Shown: one piece after another, positions 34,303 to 43,783 of the stretch
Layout of the letters: every line of letters starts with the position of its first letter
Position numbering within the stretch: the first letter of the stretch is position 1
Assembly: GCF_034427435.1 (NCBI RefSeq)
Contig: NZ_JAXQNP010000002.1
Span: 186,001-250,000 of the forward strand
Direction of reading: 5' to 3'
From: Nitrospirillum sp034427435
Lineage (GTDB): Bacteria; Pseudomonadota; Alphaproteobacteria; Azospirillales; Azospirillaceae
DNA: 64,000 bases
Notes under the pieces: generated by a model
Database searches by the model: none
Seen by the model: only the letters and a program-made list of their open reading frames with translations
Told to the model about the DNA's origin: nothing
Made by a program: the position numbers and the translations under genes

Positions 34303-35694
34303 ATGGCCGCCATCGCCACCCTGAAAGACCTGTACGAAACCCTGAGCCCCGGCCTGCCCGGCGCCGGCGCCGCCGGCCTGGACCGGCTGCGCGCCGACGG
34401 CTATGCCCGCTTCCTGGCCGACGGCATCCCCACGCCCAAGGTCGAGGGCTGGAAGTACACCAACCTGCGCGATCTGGCCGGCGTCAGCCTGGCCCCGGCC
34501 CAAGGGACGATCGACAGCGCCGCCAACACCGACCTCGACCTGCCCAGCGTGGCGCCGGGCGAGACGCACCGCCTGGTGTTCGTGGACGGCGTATTCAACG
34601 CCGCCCTGTCCGCCGTGGGCACCCTGCCCGCAGGCGTCACCCTGGACAGCCTGCGCGGCCTGATCGAGTCCTCCCCCGCCACGGCGGCCGAGGTGCTGGA
34701 GCGCTTCCCGGCACCCAAGGCCGACACCGGCCTGCGCGTCGGCCCCAACCCCGGCCGTGGCCAGGCGCTGGGCCTGGTCGGCCTGAACGGCGCCTTCCTG
34801 GCCGAGGGGGCGGTGCTAACCGTGGGTGAGGGCGTGACGCTGGCGCAGCCGGTGGAGATCGTCTTCATCGCCACCGCCGCCGACGGCGCCTGGCACCCCC
34901 GCCTGCTGATCGACGTGGCGGCGGGCGCCACCGTGACCGTGGCCGAGCACCATGTGGCCCGGGGTGGCGGCGCCACCTTCGCCAACATCGTCAGCGGCGT
35001 GCGCGTCGGCGAGGGCGCCGTCCTGCGCCACGCCAAGTTCCAGGAGGAGGATGACGCCGCCCTGCACCTGGCCAGCGTCACCGCCACCGTGGCGGCGTCG
35101 GGCACCTATGAGACCTTCGTGCTGACCACCGGCGGCCGCCTGGCCCGCACCGACGTCCAGGTCCGCCTGGAAGGGTCGGGCGCCAGCACCCGCGTCTCCG
35201 GCGCCTATGGCGTGGATGGCAGTCGGCACGCCGACTTCACCAGCCTGATCGACCATGTCGCCGCCAACTGCACCAGCCGCGAGGTGGTGAAGGGCGTCAT
35301 CGACGGCAAGGGCCGCGCCGTGTTCCAGGGCAAGATCATCGTGCGGCCGGACGCGCAGAAGACGGACGGCCACCAGCTGAACCGCGCCCTGCTGCTGTCC
35401 GACACCGCCGAGATCGACGCCAAGCCCGAGCTGGAGATCTACGCCGACGACGTGAAGTGCAGCCACGGCGCCACGGCGGGCGAGCTGGATGAGGAGGCGC
35501 TGTTCTACCTGCGCGCCCGGGGCATCCCCGCCGACACCGCCCGCGCCCTGCTGATCGCCGCCTTCCTGGACGAGGTGGCGGAGGAGATCGGCGACGACCG
35601 GCTGCGCGGCTATGCCATCGCCCGCATCCAGGACCGCATCGGCCGCCTGACGGGCATCACCGTGGACGCCACGGACCTGGCGGTAGAGGAGTGA
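34303..35694 (+). CDS. sufD: Fe-S cluster assembly protein SufD
   Basis: A 463-aa SufB paralogue, beta-helical partner in the SufBC2D complex. ATG 34303 is preferred over GTG 34294, which would overlap the GAGGGG ribosome-binding site. Conserved segments: KVEGWKYTNLRDLAGV, the central beta-helix, GKGRAVFQGKIIVRPDAQKTDGHQLNRALLLSD, AEIDAKPELEIYADDVKCSHGATAGELDEEALFYLRARG (positions about 370-410; conserved His and Cys kept), and the C-terminal helical tail. Confidence 0.97.
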   Translation: MAAIATLKDLYETLSPGLPGAGAAGLDRLRADGYARFLADGIPTPKVEGWKYTNLRDLAGVSLAPAQGTIDSAANTDLDLPSVAPGETHRLVFVDGVFNAALSAVGTLPAGVTLDSLRGLIESSPATAAEVLERFPAPKADTGLRVGPNPGRGQALGLVGLNGAFLAEGAVLTVGEGVTLAQPVEIVFIATAADGAWHPRLLIDVAAGATVTVAEHHVARGGGATFANIVSGVRVGEGAVLRHAKFQEEDDAALHLASVTATVAASGTYETFVLTTGGRLARTDVQVRLEGSGASTRVSGAYGVDGSRHADFTSLIDHVAANCTSREVVKGVIDGKGRAVFQGKIIVRPDAQKTDGHQLNRALLLSDTAEIDAKPELEIYADDVKCSHGATAGELDEEALFYLRARGIPADTARALLIAAFLDEVAEEIGDDRLRGYAIARIQDRIGRLTGITVDATDLAVEE

Positions 35695-35698
35695 CCTC

Positions 35699-36963
<1,265 letters not shown>

Positions 36964-36964
<1 letters not shown>

Positions 36965-37434
36965 TGTTCGACGACCTGCGCGACCTGTACCAGGAAGTGA
37001 TCCTGGACCACGGCAAGAATCCCCGGAACTTCGGCAAGCCCGAGAACTTCAACCGCATGGCCCGGGGCGAGAACCCGCTGTGCGGCGACAAGATCAACGT
37101 CTACCTGTCCATCGGCCCCGACGGCCGGGTGCAAGAGGCCCACTTCGATGGCCGCGGCTGCGCCATCAGCCAGGCCAGCGCCTCGCTGATGACGGAGACG
37201 CTGAAGGGCAAGACGGAGGCGGAGGCCGAGGCGCTGTTCGGCCACTTCCACGACATGTGCACCAAGGACGACCACGAGCATACCGACCACGGCCCCCTGG
37301 ACCCGGAGGCGGTGGAAAAGCTGGACGTGCTGTCGGGCGTGCGGGAATTCCCCATGCGCGTCAAGTGCGCGACCCTGGCCTGGCACACCATGCACGCCGC
37401 CCTTGAGGGCGACGAAAAGACCACGACGGAGTAA
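36964..37434 (+). CDS. sufU: SufU-type IscU-like sulfur-transfer/scaffold protein
   Basis: A 156-aa protein with the three conserved Cys and one Asp: NPLCGDK (about residue 41), GRGCAISQASASL (about 67) and RVKCATLAWH (about 130). It has the 20-residue insertion between the second and third Cys that separates SufU from IscU; here it is His/Asp-rich (DDHEHTDHG). In Firmicutes SufU is a zinc-dependent sulfurtransferase activating SufS. Position right after sufS supports the same role. The downstream gene starts 5 bp later. Confidence 0.93.
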
Positions 37435-37439
37435 GCGAG

Positions 37440-37829
37440 ATGTCTGCCACGGAACGGCCCATCGCGCCGGATGTGACCCTGCAGGCGCCGGCCACCATCC
37501 CGGACGAGGACAAGCTGCCCCCCGACGCGCCCCTGGCGGACCGCGTGACGGAGGCGTTGAAGACCGTCTACGATCCCGAGATCCCGGTGAACATCTATGA
37601 GCTGGGCCTGATCTACCGCTGCGATATCGACGCGGACGGCCAGGTCGAGATCGACATGACCCTGACCGCCCCGGGCTGCCCCGTGGCCGGGGAGATGCCG
37701 GGCCAGGTGCAGGGCGTCGTCGCCTCCGTCGACGGGGTCAAGGACGTGACCGTGAACCTGGTGTGGGAACCGGCCTGGAACCCCAGCCTGATGTCCGACG
37801 AGGCGCGCGTCGCCCTCAACATGTTCTGA
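37440..37829 (+). CDS. sufT: SufT-like DUF59/MIP18 Fe-S assembly protein
   Basis: A 129-aa protein with a MIP18-type domain: VTEALKTVYDPEIPVNIYELGLIY and MTLTAPGCPVAGEMPGQVQ, including the reactive Cys in APGCPV. SufT-like proteins assist in maturation of Fe-S proteins and are common inside alphaproteobacterial SUF operons. The N-terminal 40 residues are Pro/Asp-rich and poorly conserved. Confidence 0.92.
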   Translation: MSATERPIAPDVTLQAPATIPDEDKLPPDAPLADRVTEALKTVYDPEIPVNIYELGLIYRCDIDADGQVEIDMTLTAPGCPVAGEMPGQVQGVVASVDGVKDVTVNLVWEPAWNPSLMSDEARVALNMF

Positions 37830-37844
37830 CGTGTGGAGAGAATC

Positions 37845-38192
37845 ATGAGCCGCATGGAACGCCCTAAAGCGATGAGCCTGACCGATGCCGCCGCCGCGCG
37901 GGTGAAGGAGATCATGGCCCAGCGGGAAACGCCGGCCGTGGGCTTGCGTGTCGGCGTGAAGGCGCGCGGCTGCTCCGGCCTCAGCTATTTCGTCGAGTAT
38001 GCCGACGCCAAGAAGCCGTTCGAGGAGGTGGTGGAGGAAAAGGGCGTGACCCTGCTGCTGGACCCGGCCTCCACCATGTTCCTGCTGGGCACGGAGATGG
38101 ATTACAAGGAGGACAAGTTCCAGTCGGGCTTCGTCTTCACCAATCCCAATGAAAAGGGCCGCTGCGGCTGCGGCGAAAGCTTCACGGTCTAA
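37845..38192 (+). CDS. sufA: A-type Fe-S carrier (SufA/IscA/ErpA family)
   Basis: A 115-aa HesB/IscA-fold protein from ATG 37845, preceded by GGAGAGA; GTG 37833 is unlikely. It has the three cluster-binding Cys: KARGCSGLSY and the C-terminal GRCGCGESF. It accepts clusters from the SufBCD scaffold and delivers them to apo-enzymes. Last gene of the SUF operon, followed by a hairpin terminator. Confidence 0.94.
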   Translation: MSRMERPKAMSLTDAAAARVKEIMAQRETPAVGLRVGVKARGCSGLSYFVEYADAKKPFEEVVEEKGVTLLLDPASTMFLLGTEMDYKEDKFQSGFVFTNPNEKGRCGCGESFTV

Positions 38193-38222
38193 TACCGGCG
38201 GTGCATCGTTGAGTTCGGCGCC

Positions 38223-38262
38223 AAGGGCGCGGTGGGTTTCCCCTGCCGCGCCCTTCGTCATT
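38223..38262 (+). terminator. Terminator of the SUF operon
   Basis: AAGGGCGCGG/CCGCGCCCTT stem with a short T-rich tail. Confidence 0.7.
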
Positions 38263-38446
38263 TCCGGAAAATCGATACGATGCGTAGGGAAGTCTGGCCT
38301 TAATTAAGTTCATTTTACGAATTGCCCCGACAGCACGTTGATTATCGCTCTCATTCCGAAGTGATGGATCACTGTCCTATCCTTTAGGCGTGCTTCTATA
38401 TTGAGATATTCGCGGTGAGTGTTTGTTTGGCGAGGAAATACCGCGC

Positions 38447-38460
38447 TCTATACGAAAGAT
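38447..38460 (+). promoter_or_regulatory. Shared upstream motif of the two chemoreceptors, copy 1
   Basis: TCTATACGAAAGAT, ending 120 bp before the receptor ATG. An identical 14-mer precedes the second receptor at 40477-40490 at almost the same distance, so it is a candidate promoter or operator element. Confidence 0.55.
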
Positions 38461-38580
38461 ATCGACCGGCACCATCCCCATTACTTCGCATCGGCAGGCG
38501 CCATTAATCCCCTGTTAAGCGGATCGCGGCAATGTGACGCAGTCCGGATGCCCTATCCGCCGCTTGATTTGGAGAGACCG

Positions 38581-40278
38581 ATGATCCGCTGGTTCGCCAA
38601 CCTGAAACTGATCGTGAAGCTGGCCATTCCCCTGGCCTTGATCGCCGCCGTGGCCGTCAGCATCGTCGTCATGGCCAACCGCGGCCTGAACCAGCTGAAC
38701 GACGCCGTCAATCATGTCATCGAGGTCGACGCCGTGCGCCAGGCGCTGGCGCTGGAAACGCAGGGCATGCTGAACGCCGGCACCGTCGACGCCAAAAACA
38801 TGATCCTGGTGGACAGCGAGGCCGACCGCGCCAAGTTCGAGAAGCTCTACCGCGACAAGGTCGCCCAGGCTCAGGGCAACATCGACAAGCTGATCAGCCT
38901 GGCCGATACGCCGGAGCGGCGCGCCGTCAACCAGAACCTGAAGCAGCTGCTGGACGCCTACATCGCCGCCAACGAACCCTCCATCGAGGCCGCGCGGCGC
39001 AATGAGGACGCCCTGTCCTCCAAGATTTCCATGGGCGCCGCCCGCGACGCCCGCGTCGCCATGATGGACGCCCTGCAGAAGCGCGTGGAGGTCAACCAGG
39101 CCGCCATGGACAAGGCCAAGGTCGACACCGACGTTCTGACCGATAACGTCGGCACCATGCTGATGACCCTGGCCGTGGCCGGCCTGGTCGCCAGCTTAGG
39201 CCTGATGGGCGCCATCGTCATCTTCCTGACCGTCCGGCCCATCAGCCGCGTCACCGGCGCCATGAGCGCCATCGCCGACGGCCAGTTGGAGACCGAGGTG
39301 CACGGCGCCGACCGCAAGGATGAGGTGGGCGCCCTGGCCCAGGCCCTGCTGATCTTCAAGGACAACGCCCTGGCCGTCCGCCGGCTGGAGGCCGAGCAGA
39401 CCGCGGCCAAGGCCCGCGCCGAGGCGGAGAAGCGCCAGTCCATGGAACGCCTGGCCAACGATTTCGAGCGCACCGTCATGGGCGTGGTCAACGGCGTCAC
39501 CTCCTCCGCCGCCGAGATGCAGCAGGCCGCCCAGAGCCTGTCCGCCACCGCCGAGCAGACCACCCGCCAGGTCACCTCCGCCGCCGGCGCGGTGGAAGAG
39601 GCCTCGCAAAGCGTCCACACCGTGGCCGCCGCCGCCGAGCAGCTGACCGCCTCCATCAACGAGATCGGTCAGCAGGTCACCCGCTCCACCGCCATCGCCG
39701 GCGAGGCGGTCGAGGAGGCCAGCCGCACCCAGGCCAAGGTCGAATTCCTGGTCCAGGCCGCCAACCGCATCGGTGAGGTCATGACCCTGATCTCCACCAT
39801 CGCCGGGCAGACCAACCTGCTGGCCCTGAACGCCACCATCGAGGCGGCGCGGGCCGGTGACGCCGGCAAGGGCTTCGCCGTCGTGGCGTCGGAGGTCAAA
39901 AGCCTGGCCAACCAGACCGCCAAGGCGACCGAGGAAATCTCCGCCCAGATTTCCGCCATCCAGTCCGCCACCGGCGACGCCGCCACCTCCATCACCAGCA
40001 TCGCCAGCACCATCGTCCGGATCAACGAGATCGCCAGCACCATCGCCTCCGCCGTGGAGGAGCAAGGGGCCGCCACCCGCGAGATCGCCAGCAACGTCCA
40101 GCAGGCCGCCGTCGGCACCACGGAGATCGCCTCCAACATCTCCGGCGTCACCGAGGCCGCGACCCACACCGGGGGCGCCGCCACCCAGATGCTGGGCACC
40201 GCCGGCCGCCTGTCCACCGACGCCGGCGACCTCCGCACCCAGGTCAATAGCTTCCTCTCCGTCCTCCGCGCCGCTTGA
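38581..40278 (+). CDS. Methyl-accepting chemotaxis protein 1
   Basis: A 565-aa transducer. TM1 at about residues 10-32, a helical periplasmic four-helix-bundle sensor (about 33-190) with conserved DTPERRAVN and FMG-type ASMG segments, TM2 at about 195-217, HAMP (PISRVTGAMSAIADGQLETEV), and a long cytoplasmic signalling coiled coil with the hairpin-tip ISTIAGQTNLLALNATIEAARAGDAGKGFAVVA (residues about 403-435). There is no CheR/CheB-tethering pentapeptide. The ATG 38581 start gives the natural MIRWFANLKL N-terminus; the open frame extends upstream without meaning. Ligand unknown. Confidence 0.94.
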   Translation: MIRWFANLKLIVKLAIPLALIAAVAVSIVVMANRGLNQLNDAVNHVIEVDAVRQALALETQGMLNAGTVDAKNMILVDSEADRAKFEKLYRDKVAQAQGNIDKLISLADTPERRAVNQNLKQLLDAYIAANEPSIEAARRNEDALSSKISMGAARDARVAMMDALQKRVEVNQAAMDKAKVDTDVLTDNVGTMLMTLAVAGLVASLGLMGAIVIFLTVRPISRVTGAMSAIADGQLETEVHGADRKDEVGALAQALLIFKDNALAVRRLEAEQTAAKARAEAEKRQSMERLANDFERTVMGVVNGVTSSAAEMQQAAQSLSATAEQTTRQVTSAAGAVEEASQSVHTVAAAAEQLTASINEIGQQVTRSTAIAGEAVEEASRTQAKVEFLVQAANRIGEVMTLISTIAGQTNLLALNATIEAARAGDAGKGFAVVASEVKSLANQTAKATEEISAQISAIQSATGDAATSITSIASTIVRINEIASTIASAVEEQGAATREIASNVQQAAVGTTEIASNISGVTEAATHTGGAATQMLGTAGRLSTDAGDLRTQVNSFLSVLRAA

Positions 40279-40306
40279 CGGCAGCGTTACCCAAACCTGC
40301 GACAGG

Positions 40307-40340
40307 GGCCCGGCCGGAAACGGCCGGGCCTTTGTCTTTT
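40307..40340 (+). terminator. Terminator of chemoreceptor 1
   Basis: GGCCCGGCCG-GAAA-CGGCCGGGCC followed by TTTGTCTTTT. Confidence 0.92.
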
Positions 40341-40476
40341 CACCGCACAATGGACAAGAGGAAAGGGCACACCAAGCCATCGGGCCGATAACGAAATTCA
40401 ATGACAGCCGCTTTGGAACAGACCCAGGCGTCGAACAGCATTAGGGCACCGCGCGAATAGCCCCAAGAACACTCGG

Positions 40477-40490
40477 TCTATACGAAAGAT
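40477..40490 (+). promoter_or_regulatory. Shared upstream motif of the two chemoreceptors, copy 2
   Basis: TCTATACGAAAGAT, ending 117 bp before the ATG of receptor 2; identical to copy 1. Confidence 0.55.
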
Positions 40491-40607
40491 CAGGTTACTC
40501 AGGGTGACCCGATACTTGGGGATAGGGGACAGCGTTAAGCATCCGTTAAGGGCGCTGCGACAGGATGTCGCATCACCAATGCATCGCACACTGCCCTGGA
40601 GCCCCCG

Positions 40608-42299
40608 ATGATCCGCTGGTTCGCCAACCTGAAACTGATCGTGAAGCTGGCCATTCCGCTGCTTCTGATCGCGGTGGTGGCCGTGTCCATCGTCATGATG
40701 GCCAGCAGGGGCCTGAACGATCTGAACGACGCCACCAATCATGTCATCGAGGTCGATGCCACCCGCCAGGTGCTGGCGTTGGAGGCGCAAAGCGCGCTCA
40801 ACGCCGCCACCGTCAGCAGCAAGAACATGATCCTGGTCGAAGACCAGATGGCGAAGTTTGACGAGGACTACAAGGCACGGCTGGCCAAGGCGCAGGCCAA
40901 TATCAAAAGGCTGATCGACCTGGCGGACACGCCGGAACGGCGCGCCATCAATGAGAAACTGCAGCAGTTGATGGACGCCTACGTCGCCGCCAACGAACCC
41001 TCCATGGAAGCCGCGCGGCGCAATGACGATGCCACCGCCACCAAGATCTCCATGGGCATCGCCCGCGACGCCCGCATCGCCTTGATGGACGCCCTGCAAC
41101 AACGGGTGGAGGCCAACCAAGTCGCCATGGACAAGGCCAAGGTCGACACCGACGTGCTGACCGATACCGTCAGCAACACCCTGACCCTGCTGGCCGCCGC
41201 CGGACTGATCGCCAGCTTCGGCCTGATGGCGGCCATCGTCATCTTCATGACCGTCCGGCCCATCGGGCGGGTGACCGGCGCCATGAGCGCCATCGCCGAT
41301 GGCCAGTTGGAGACCGAGGTGCACGGCGCCGACCGCAAGGATGAGGTGGGCGCCCTGGCCCAGGCCCTGCTGATCTTCAAGGACAACGCCCTGGCCGTCC
41401 GCCGGCTGGAGACCGAGCAGACCGCGGCCAAGGCCCGTGTCGAGGCGGAGAAGCGCCAGTCCATGGAACGCCTGGCCAATGATTTCGAGCGCACCGTCAT
41501 GGGCGTGGTCAACGGCGTCACCACCTCCGCCGCCGAGATGCAGCAGGCCGCCCAGAGCCTGTCCGCCACCGCCGAGCAGACCACCCGCCAGGTCACCTCC
41601 GCCGCCGGCGCGGTGGAAGAGGCATCGCAAAGCGTCCACACCGTGGCCGCCGCCGCCGAGCAGCTGACCGCCTCCATCAATGAGATCGGCCAGCAGGTCA
41701 CCCGCTCCACCACCATCGCCGGCGAGGCGGTGGAGGAAGCCGGCCGCACCCAGGCCAAGGTCGAATTCCTGGTCCAGGCCGCCAACCGCATCGGTGAGGT
41801 CATGACCCTGATCTCCACCATCGCCGGGCAGACCAACCTGCTGGCCCTGAACGCCACCATCGAGGCGGCGCGGGCCGGTGACGCCGGCAAGGGCTTCGCC
41901 GTCGTGGCGTCGGAGGTCAAAAGCCTGGCCAACCAGACCGCCAAGGCGACCGAGGAAATCTCCGCCCAGATTTCCGCCATCCAGTCCGCCACCGGCGATG
42001 CCGCCACCTCCATCACCAGCATCACCGGCACCATCACCCGCATTAACGAGATCGCCAGCGCCATCGCCTCCGCCGTGGAAGAACAGGGCGCCGCCACCCG
42101 CGAGATCGCCAGCAACGTCCAGCAGGCCGCCGTCGGCACCACGGAGATCGCCTCCAACATCTCCGGCGTCACCGAGGCCGCGACCCACACCGGCGGCGCC
42201 GCCACCCAGATGCTGGGCACCGCCGGGCGCCTATCCACCGACGCCGGCGACCTGCGCACCCAGGTCAACAGCTTCCTCTCCGTCCTCCGCGCCGCTTGA
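40608..42299 (+). CDS. Methyl-accepting chemotaxis protein 2 (tandem paralogue)
   Basis: A 563-aa transducer with the same plan as its neighbour: TM1, four-helix-bundle periplasmic sensor, TM2, HAMP, and a near-identical signalling domain. From HAMP to the C-terminus the two proteins differ at only a handful of residues, while the periplasmic sensors differ throughout (for example DLNDATNH against QLNDAVNH and many other changes). The sensors probably bind different ligands or the same ligand with different affinity, both feeding one CheA/CheW array. ATG 40608 is two to six bases from CCTGGAGCC. Confidence 0.94.
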   Translation: MIRWFANLKLIVKLAIPLLLIAVVAVSIVMMASRGLNDLNDATNHVIEVDATRQVLALEAQSALNAATVSSKNMILVEDQMAKFDEDYKARLAKAQANIKRLIDLADTPERRAINEKLQQLMDAYVAANEPSMEAARRNDDATATKISMGIARDARIALMDALQQRVEANQVAMDKAKVDTDVLTDTVSNTLTLLAAAGLIASFGLMAAIVIFMTVRPIGRVTGAMSAIADGQLETEVHGADRKDEVGALAQALLIFKDNALAVRRLETEQTAAKARVEAEKRQSMERLANDFERTVMGVVNGVTTSAAEMQQAAQSLSATAEQTTRQVTSAAGAVEEASQSVHTVAAAAEQLTASINEIGQQVTRSTTIAGEAVEEAGRTQAKVEFLVQAANRIGEVMTLISTIAGQTNLLALNATIEAARAGDAGKGFAVVASEVKSLANQTAKATEEISAQISAIQSATGDAATSITSITGTITRINEIASAIASAVEEQGAATREIASNVQQAAVGTTEIASNISGVTEAATHTGGAATQMLGTAGRLSTDAGDLRTQVNSFLSVLRAA

Positions 42300-42368
42300 T
42301 CGCAGGCGCCCCCACGCCTGCGACAGGGGCCCGGTGGCGGACGACAGCTCACGGGACTCGGTATGAAG

Positions 42369-42402
42369 CAACGCCCGGCGGTTCCATCGCCGGGCGTTTT
42401 TC
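42369..42402. terminator. Terminator after chemoreceptor 2
   Basis: ACGCCCGGCG-GTTCCAT-CGCCGGGCGT with a TTTT tail; convergent with the module A genes. Confidence 0.9.
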
Positions 42403-42448
42403 ATGGCGCCGGCGTCGGCCGGAACCTTGGACGGGATGGGGGCCTCCC

Positions 42449-43024
42449 TTACGCGGGGTTGGCGACACCCAAATTGGTGACGGCCATGTCCAGTTCCTCC
42501 AGATCGATGGGGGCCACGTCGATCACCACGTAGGAGGAGGCGGGGAAGCGGGCCATGAGCCGGTTGCGGAAATCGCGCGGCCCCGCGGCATAGCCATGGA
42601 CGACGCGTGCACCGCCCTTGGCGCCGCCGCCGACGCCGGCCACCAGGCTGATGCGCGCCTCGAACAGGGTGTCGCCCGGGGACCAGGCCTGGGAAAAGAG
42701 GTTCAGGTGGCGGGGGATGGCCCGCTGCAGGGTGCCGCGCCGCTCCTCCACCTCCTTGGAGCGGGTGGCGATTTCCTCCATCTCGCCGTCCAGCTCCCGC
42801 AGGGTGTCGCGCAGCTCCCCCTCCTGCAGGCGGGCCTGGCGCAGCTTGGCCGCGGCGCGGTTACGCTCCTCCACCGCGGCGGTGACGCGCTTCTCGGTCT
42901 TGCGGATCTCGGCGATCAGGCGCTTGAGCGACCACGCCATGATGGCGCCGCCTATGGCCACGGCGCCGACATGGGTGGGGTTGGGGTTGGCATAAGCCTC
43001 GGCCAGCGCGTCCATCAAACCCAT
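42449..43024 (-). CDS. Module A, second gene: membrane-anchored coiled-coil protein of unknown family
   Basis: A 191-aa protein from ATG 43024, preceded by GAGGAGGAT. One TM helix at about residues 17-35, then a charged coiled coil (about 38-98, rich in E/R/K), then a globular beta-rich part with IPRHLNLFSQAWSPGDTLFEARI and RVVHGYAAGPRDFRNRLMARFP. It is paralogous to the gene at 45120-45890, which has PRPLNLVSLEWAPGDQLFEAHL and GVVHGYAPTEADFRVLVTNRL at the same places. I do not recognise the family. Topology suggests N-terminus outside or in the membrane with a cytoplasmic or periplasmic coiled-coil stalk. Partner is the gene 25 bp upstream. Confidence 0.72.
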   Translation of the reverse strand: MGLMDALAEAYANPNPTHVGAVAIGGAIMAWSLKRLIAEIRKTEKRVTAAVEERNRAAAKLRQARLQEGELRDTLRELDGEMEEIATRSKEVEERRGTLQRAIPRHLNLFSQAWSPGDTLFEARISLVAGVGGGAKGGARVVHGYAAGPRDFRNRLMARFPASSYVVIDVAPIDLEELDMAVTNLGVANPA

Positions 43025-43049
43025 GGGGAAATCCTCCTCGGTCGGCGGC

Positions 43050-43637
43050 TCAGACGGGCACGGGGGCGCCGCGCGGGGCCAGGCCGCCGGACGGCGCCGA
43101 TCCCTGGACCTGGCGCAGGTTGGTGACGGTGAAACCGTCGGCCAGGGCGAATTCATTTTCCAGCGCCGTGCGGGCCTCCATCTCCGTCCGGGCCCAGACG
43201 CGCGCGCGGTGAAGATGGCGCCACAACGGGCAGATGGTCTCCATGCCGGCGACCACGCCGTTGGTCAGGGCGCTGTTGGCGATGTCGGCGGAATAGAGCG
43301 CCATTCCGAGGGCGGAGGGCGGGCCCAAATCGTGCCAGACCTCGACCCGCCGCCGCTCGAACTCCTCGCATTCCTTTTCCAGGCGCTGCAGCGCGCTGGT
43401 ATCGCGGAAGCGCTGCGCGATGCGCTGGTCGCGCATCCGGGTGGTGTCGCGGTTCGCGGCCACCAGCTTCTCCGCCGTGCGTTGGATTTGCTGGATCTCC
43501 TGCTTCACCTTGGCGTGACGGGCCAACAGCTCATACACGTCGCTGATCACCAGGCGCAGCAATTCCATCAACAGCACGCCGGCCAGGATGGCGCCCACGA
43601 TGGCTAGGATCACCAGATCCGGTTTGTCGATATGCAC
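43050..43637 (-). CDS. Module A, first gene: membrane-anchored coiled-coil protein of unknown family
   Basis: A 195-aa protein starting at GTG 43637 with GGGGG upstream. TM helix at residues about 8-30 (DLVILAIVGAILAGVLLMELL), then a coiled coil with EIQQIQRTAEKL and LQRLEKECEEFERRRVEVWHD, then ICPLWRHLHRARVWARTEMEAR and DGFTVTNLRQVQG. All of these align with the gene at 45890-46510 (also a GTG start): ECEELERRRVDVWHE, VCPLWRYTHRARVWAGNERQAR, DGFTINNLRAAQG. The conserved CPLWR...RARVWA block and ERRRVxVWH are candidate functional sites. Function unknown. Confidence 0.72.
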   Translation of the reverse strand: MHIDKPDLVILAIVGAILAGVLLMELLRLVISDVYELLARHAKVKQEIQQIQRTAEKLVAANRDTTRMRDQRIAQRFRDTSALQRLEKECEEFERRRVEVWHDLGPPSALGMALYSADIANSALTNGVVAGMETICPLWRHLHRARVWARTEMEARTALENEFALADGFTVTNLRQVQGSAPSGGLAPRGAPVPV

Positions 43638-43744
43638 CAGGCCCCCAGCTGCTGATGGAATGGATGACGCTATCGCATGGACGTCTCTCTAGGTTTGTAC
43701 GGTGAATCGCCCATTAACAGGCTCAGAATCAGCGGAATCTTCCG

Positions 43745-43781
43745 TATAGGGGACGGCCAACGGCAGCCGTCCCCCTATCCC
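43745..43781 (-). terminator. Terminator-like hairpin after the threonine aldolase gene
   Basis: ATAGGGGACGGC and GCCGTCCCCCTAT form a long stem (one bulge) three bases from the aldolase stop. No U tract, so termination is uncertain. Confidence 0.55.
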
Positions 43782-43783
43782 CG

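Larger units (their letters stand above)
38193..38580. other. 388-bp intergenic region between sufA and the first chemoreceptor
   Basis: Contains the sufA terminator hairpin (38223-38262), then a comparatively AT-rich stretch (38270-38420), then TCTATACGAAAGAT at 38447-38460, which recurs at the same distance before the second chemoreceptor. I see no gene here. Confidence 0.6.
40279..40607. other. 329-bp spacer between tandem chemoreceptors
   Basis: Holds the terminator of receptor 1 (40307-40340) and the second copy of TCTATACGAAAGAT. The 18-mer CCTGCGACAGGGGCCCGG at 40296 recurs after receptor 2 at 42317, so the duplicated unit extends past the stop codon. No gene seen. Confidence 0.6.
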
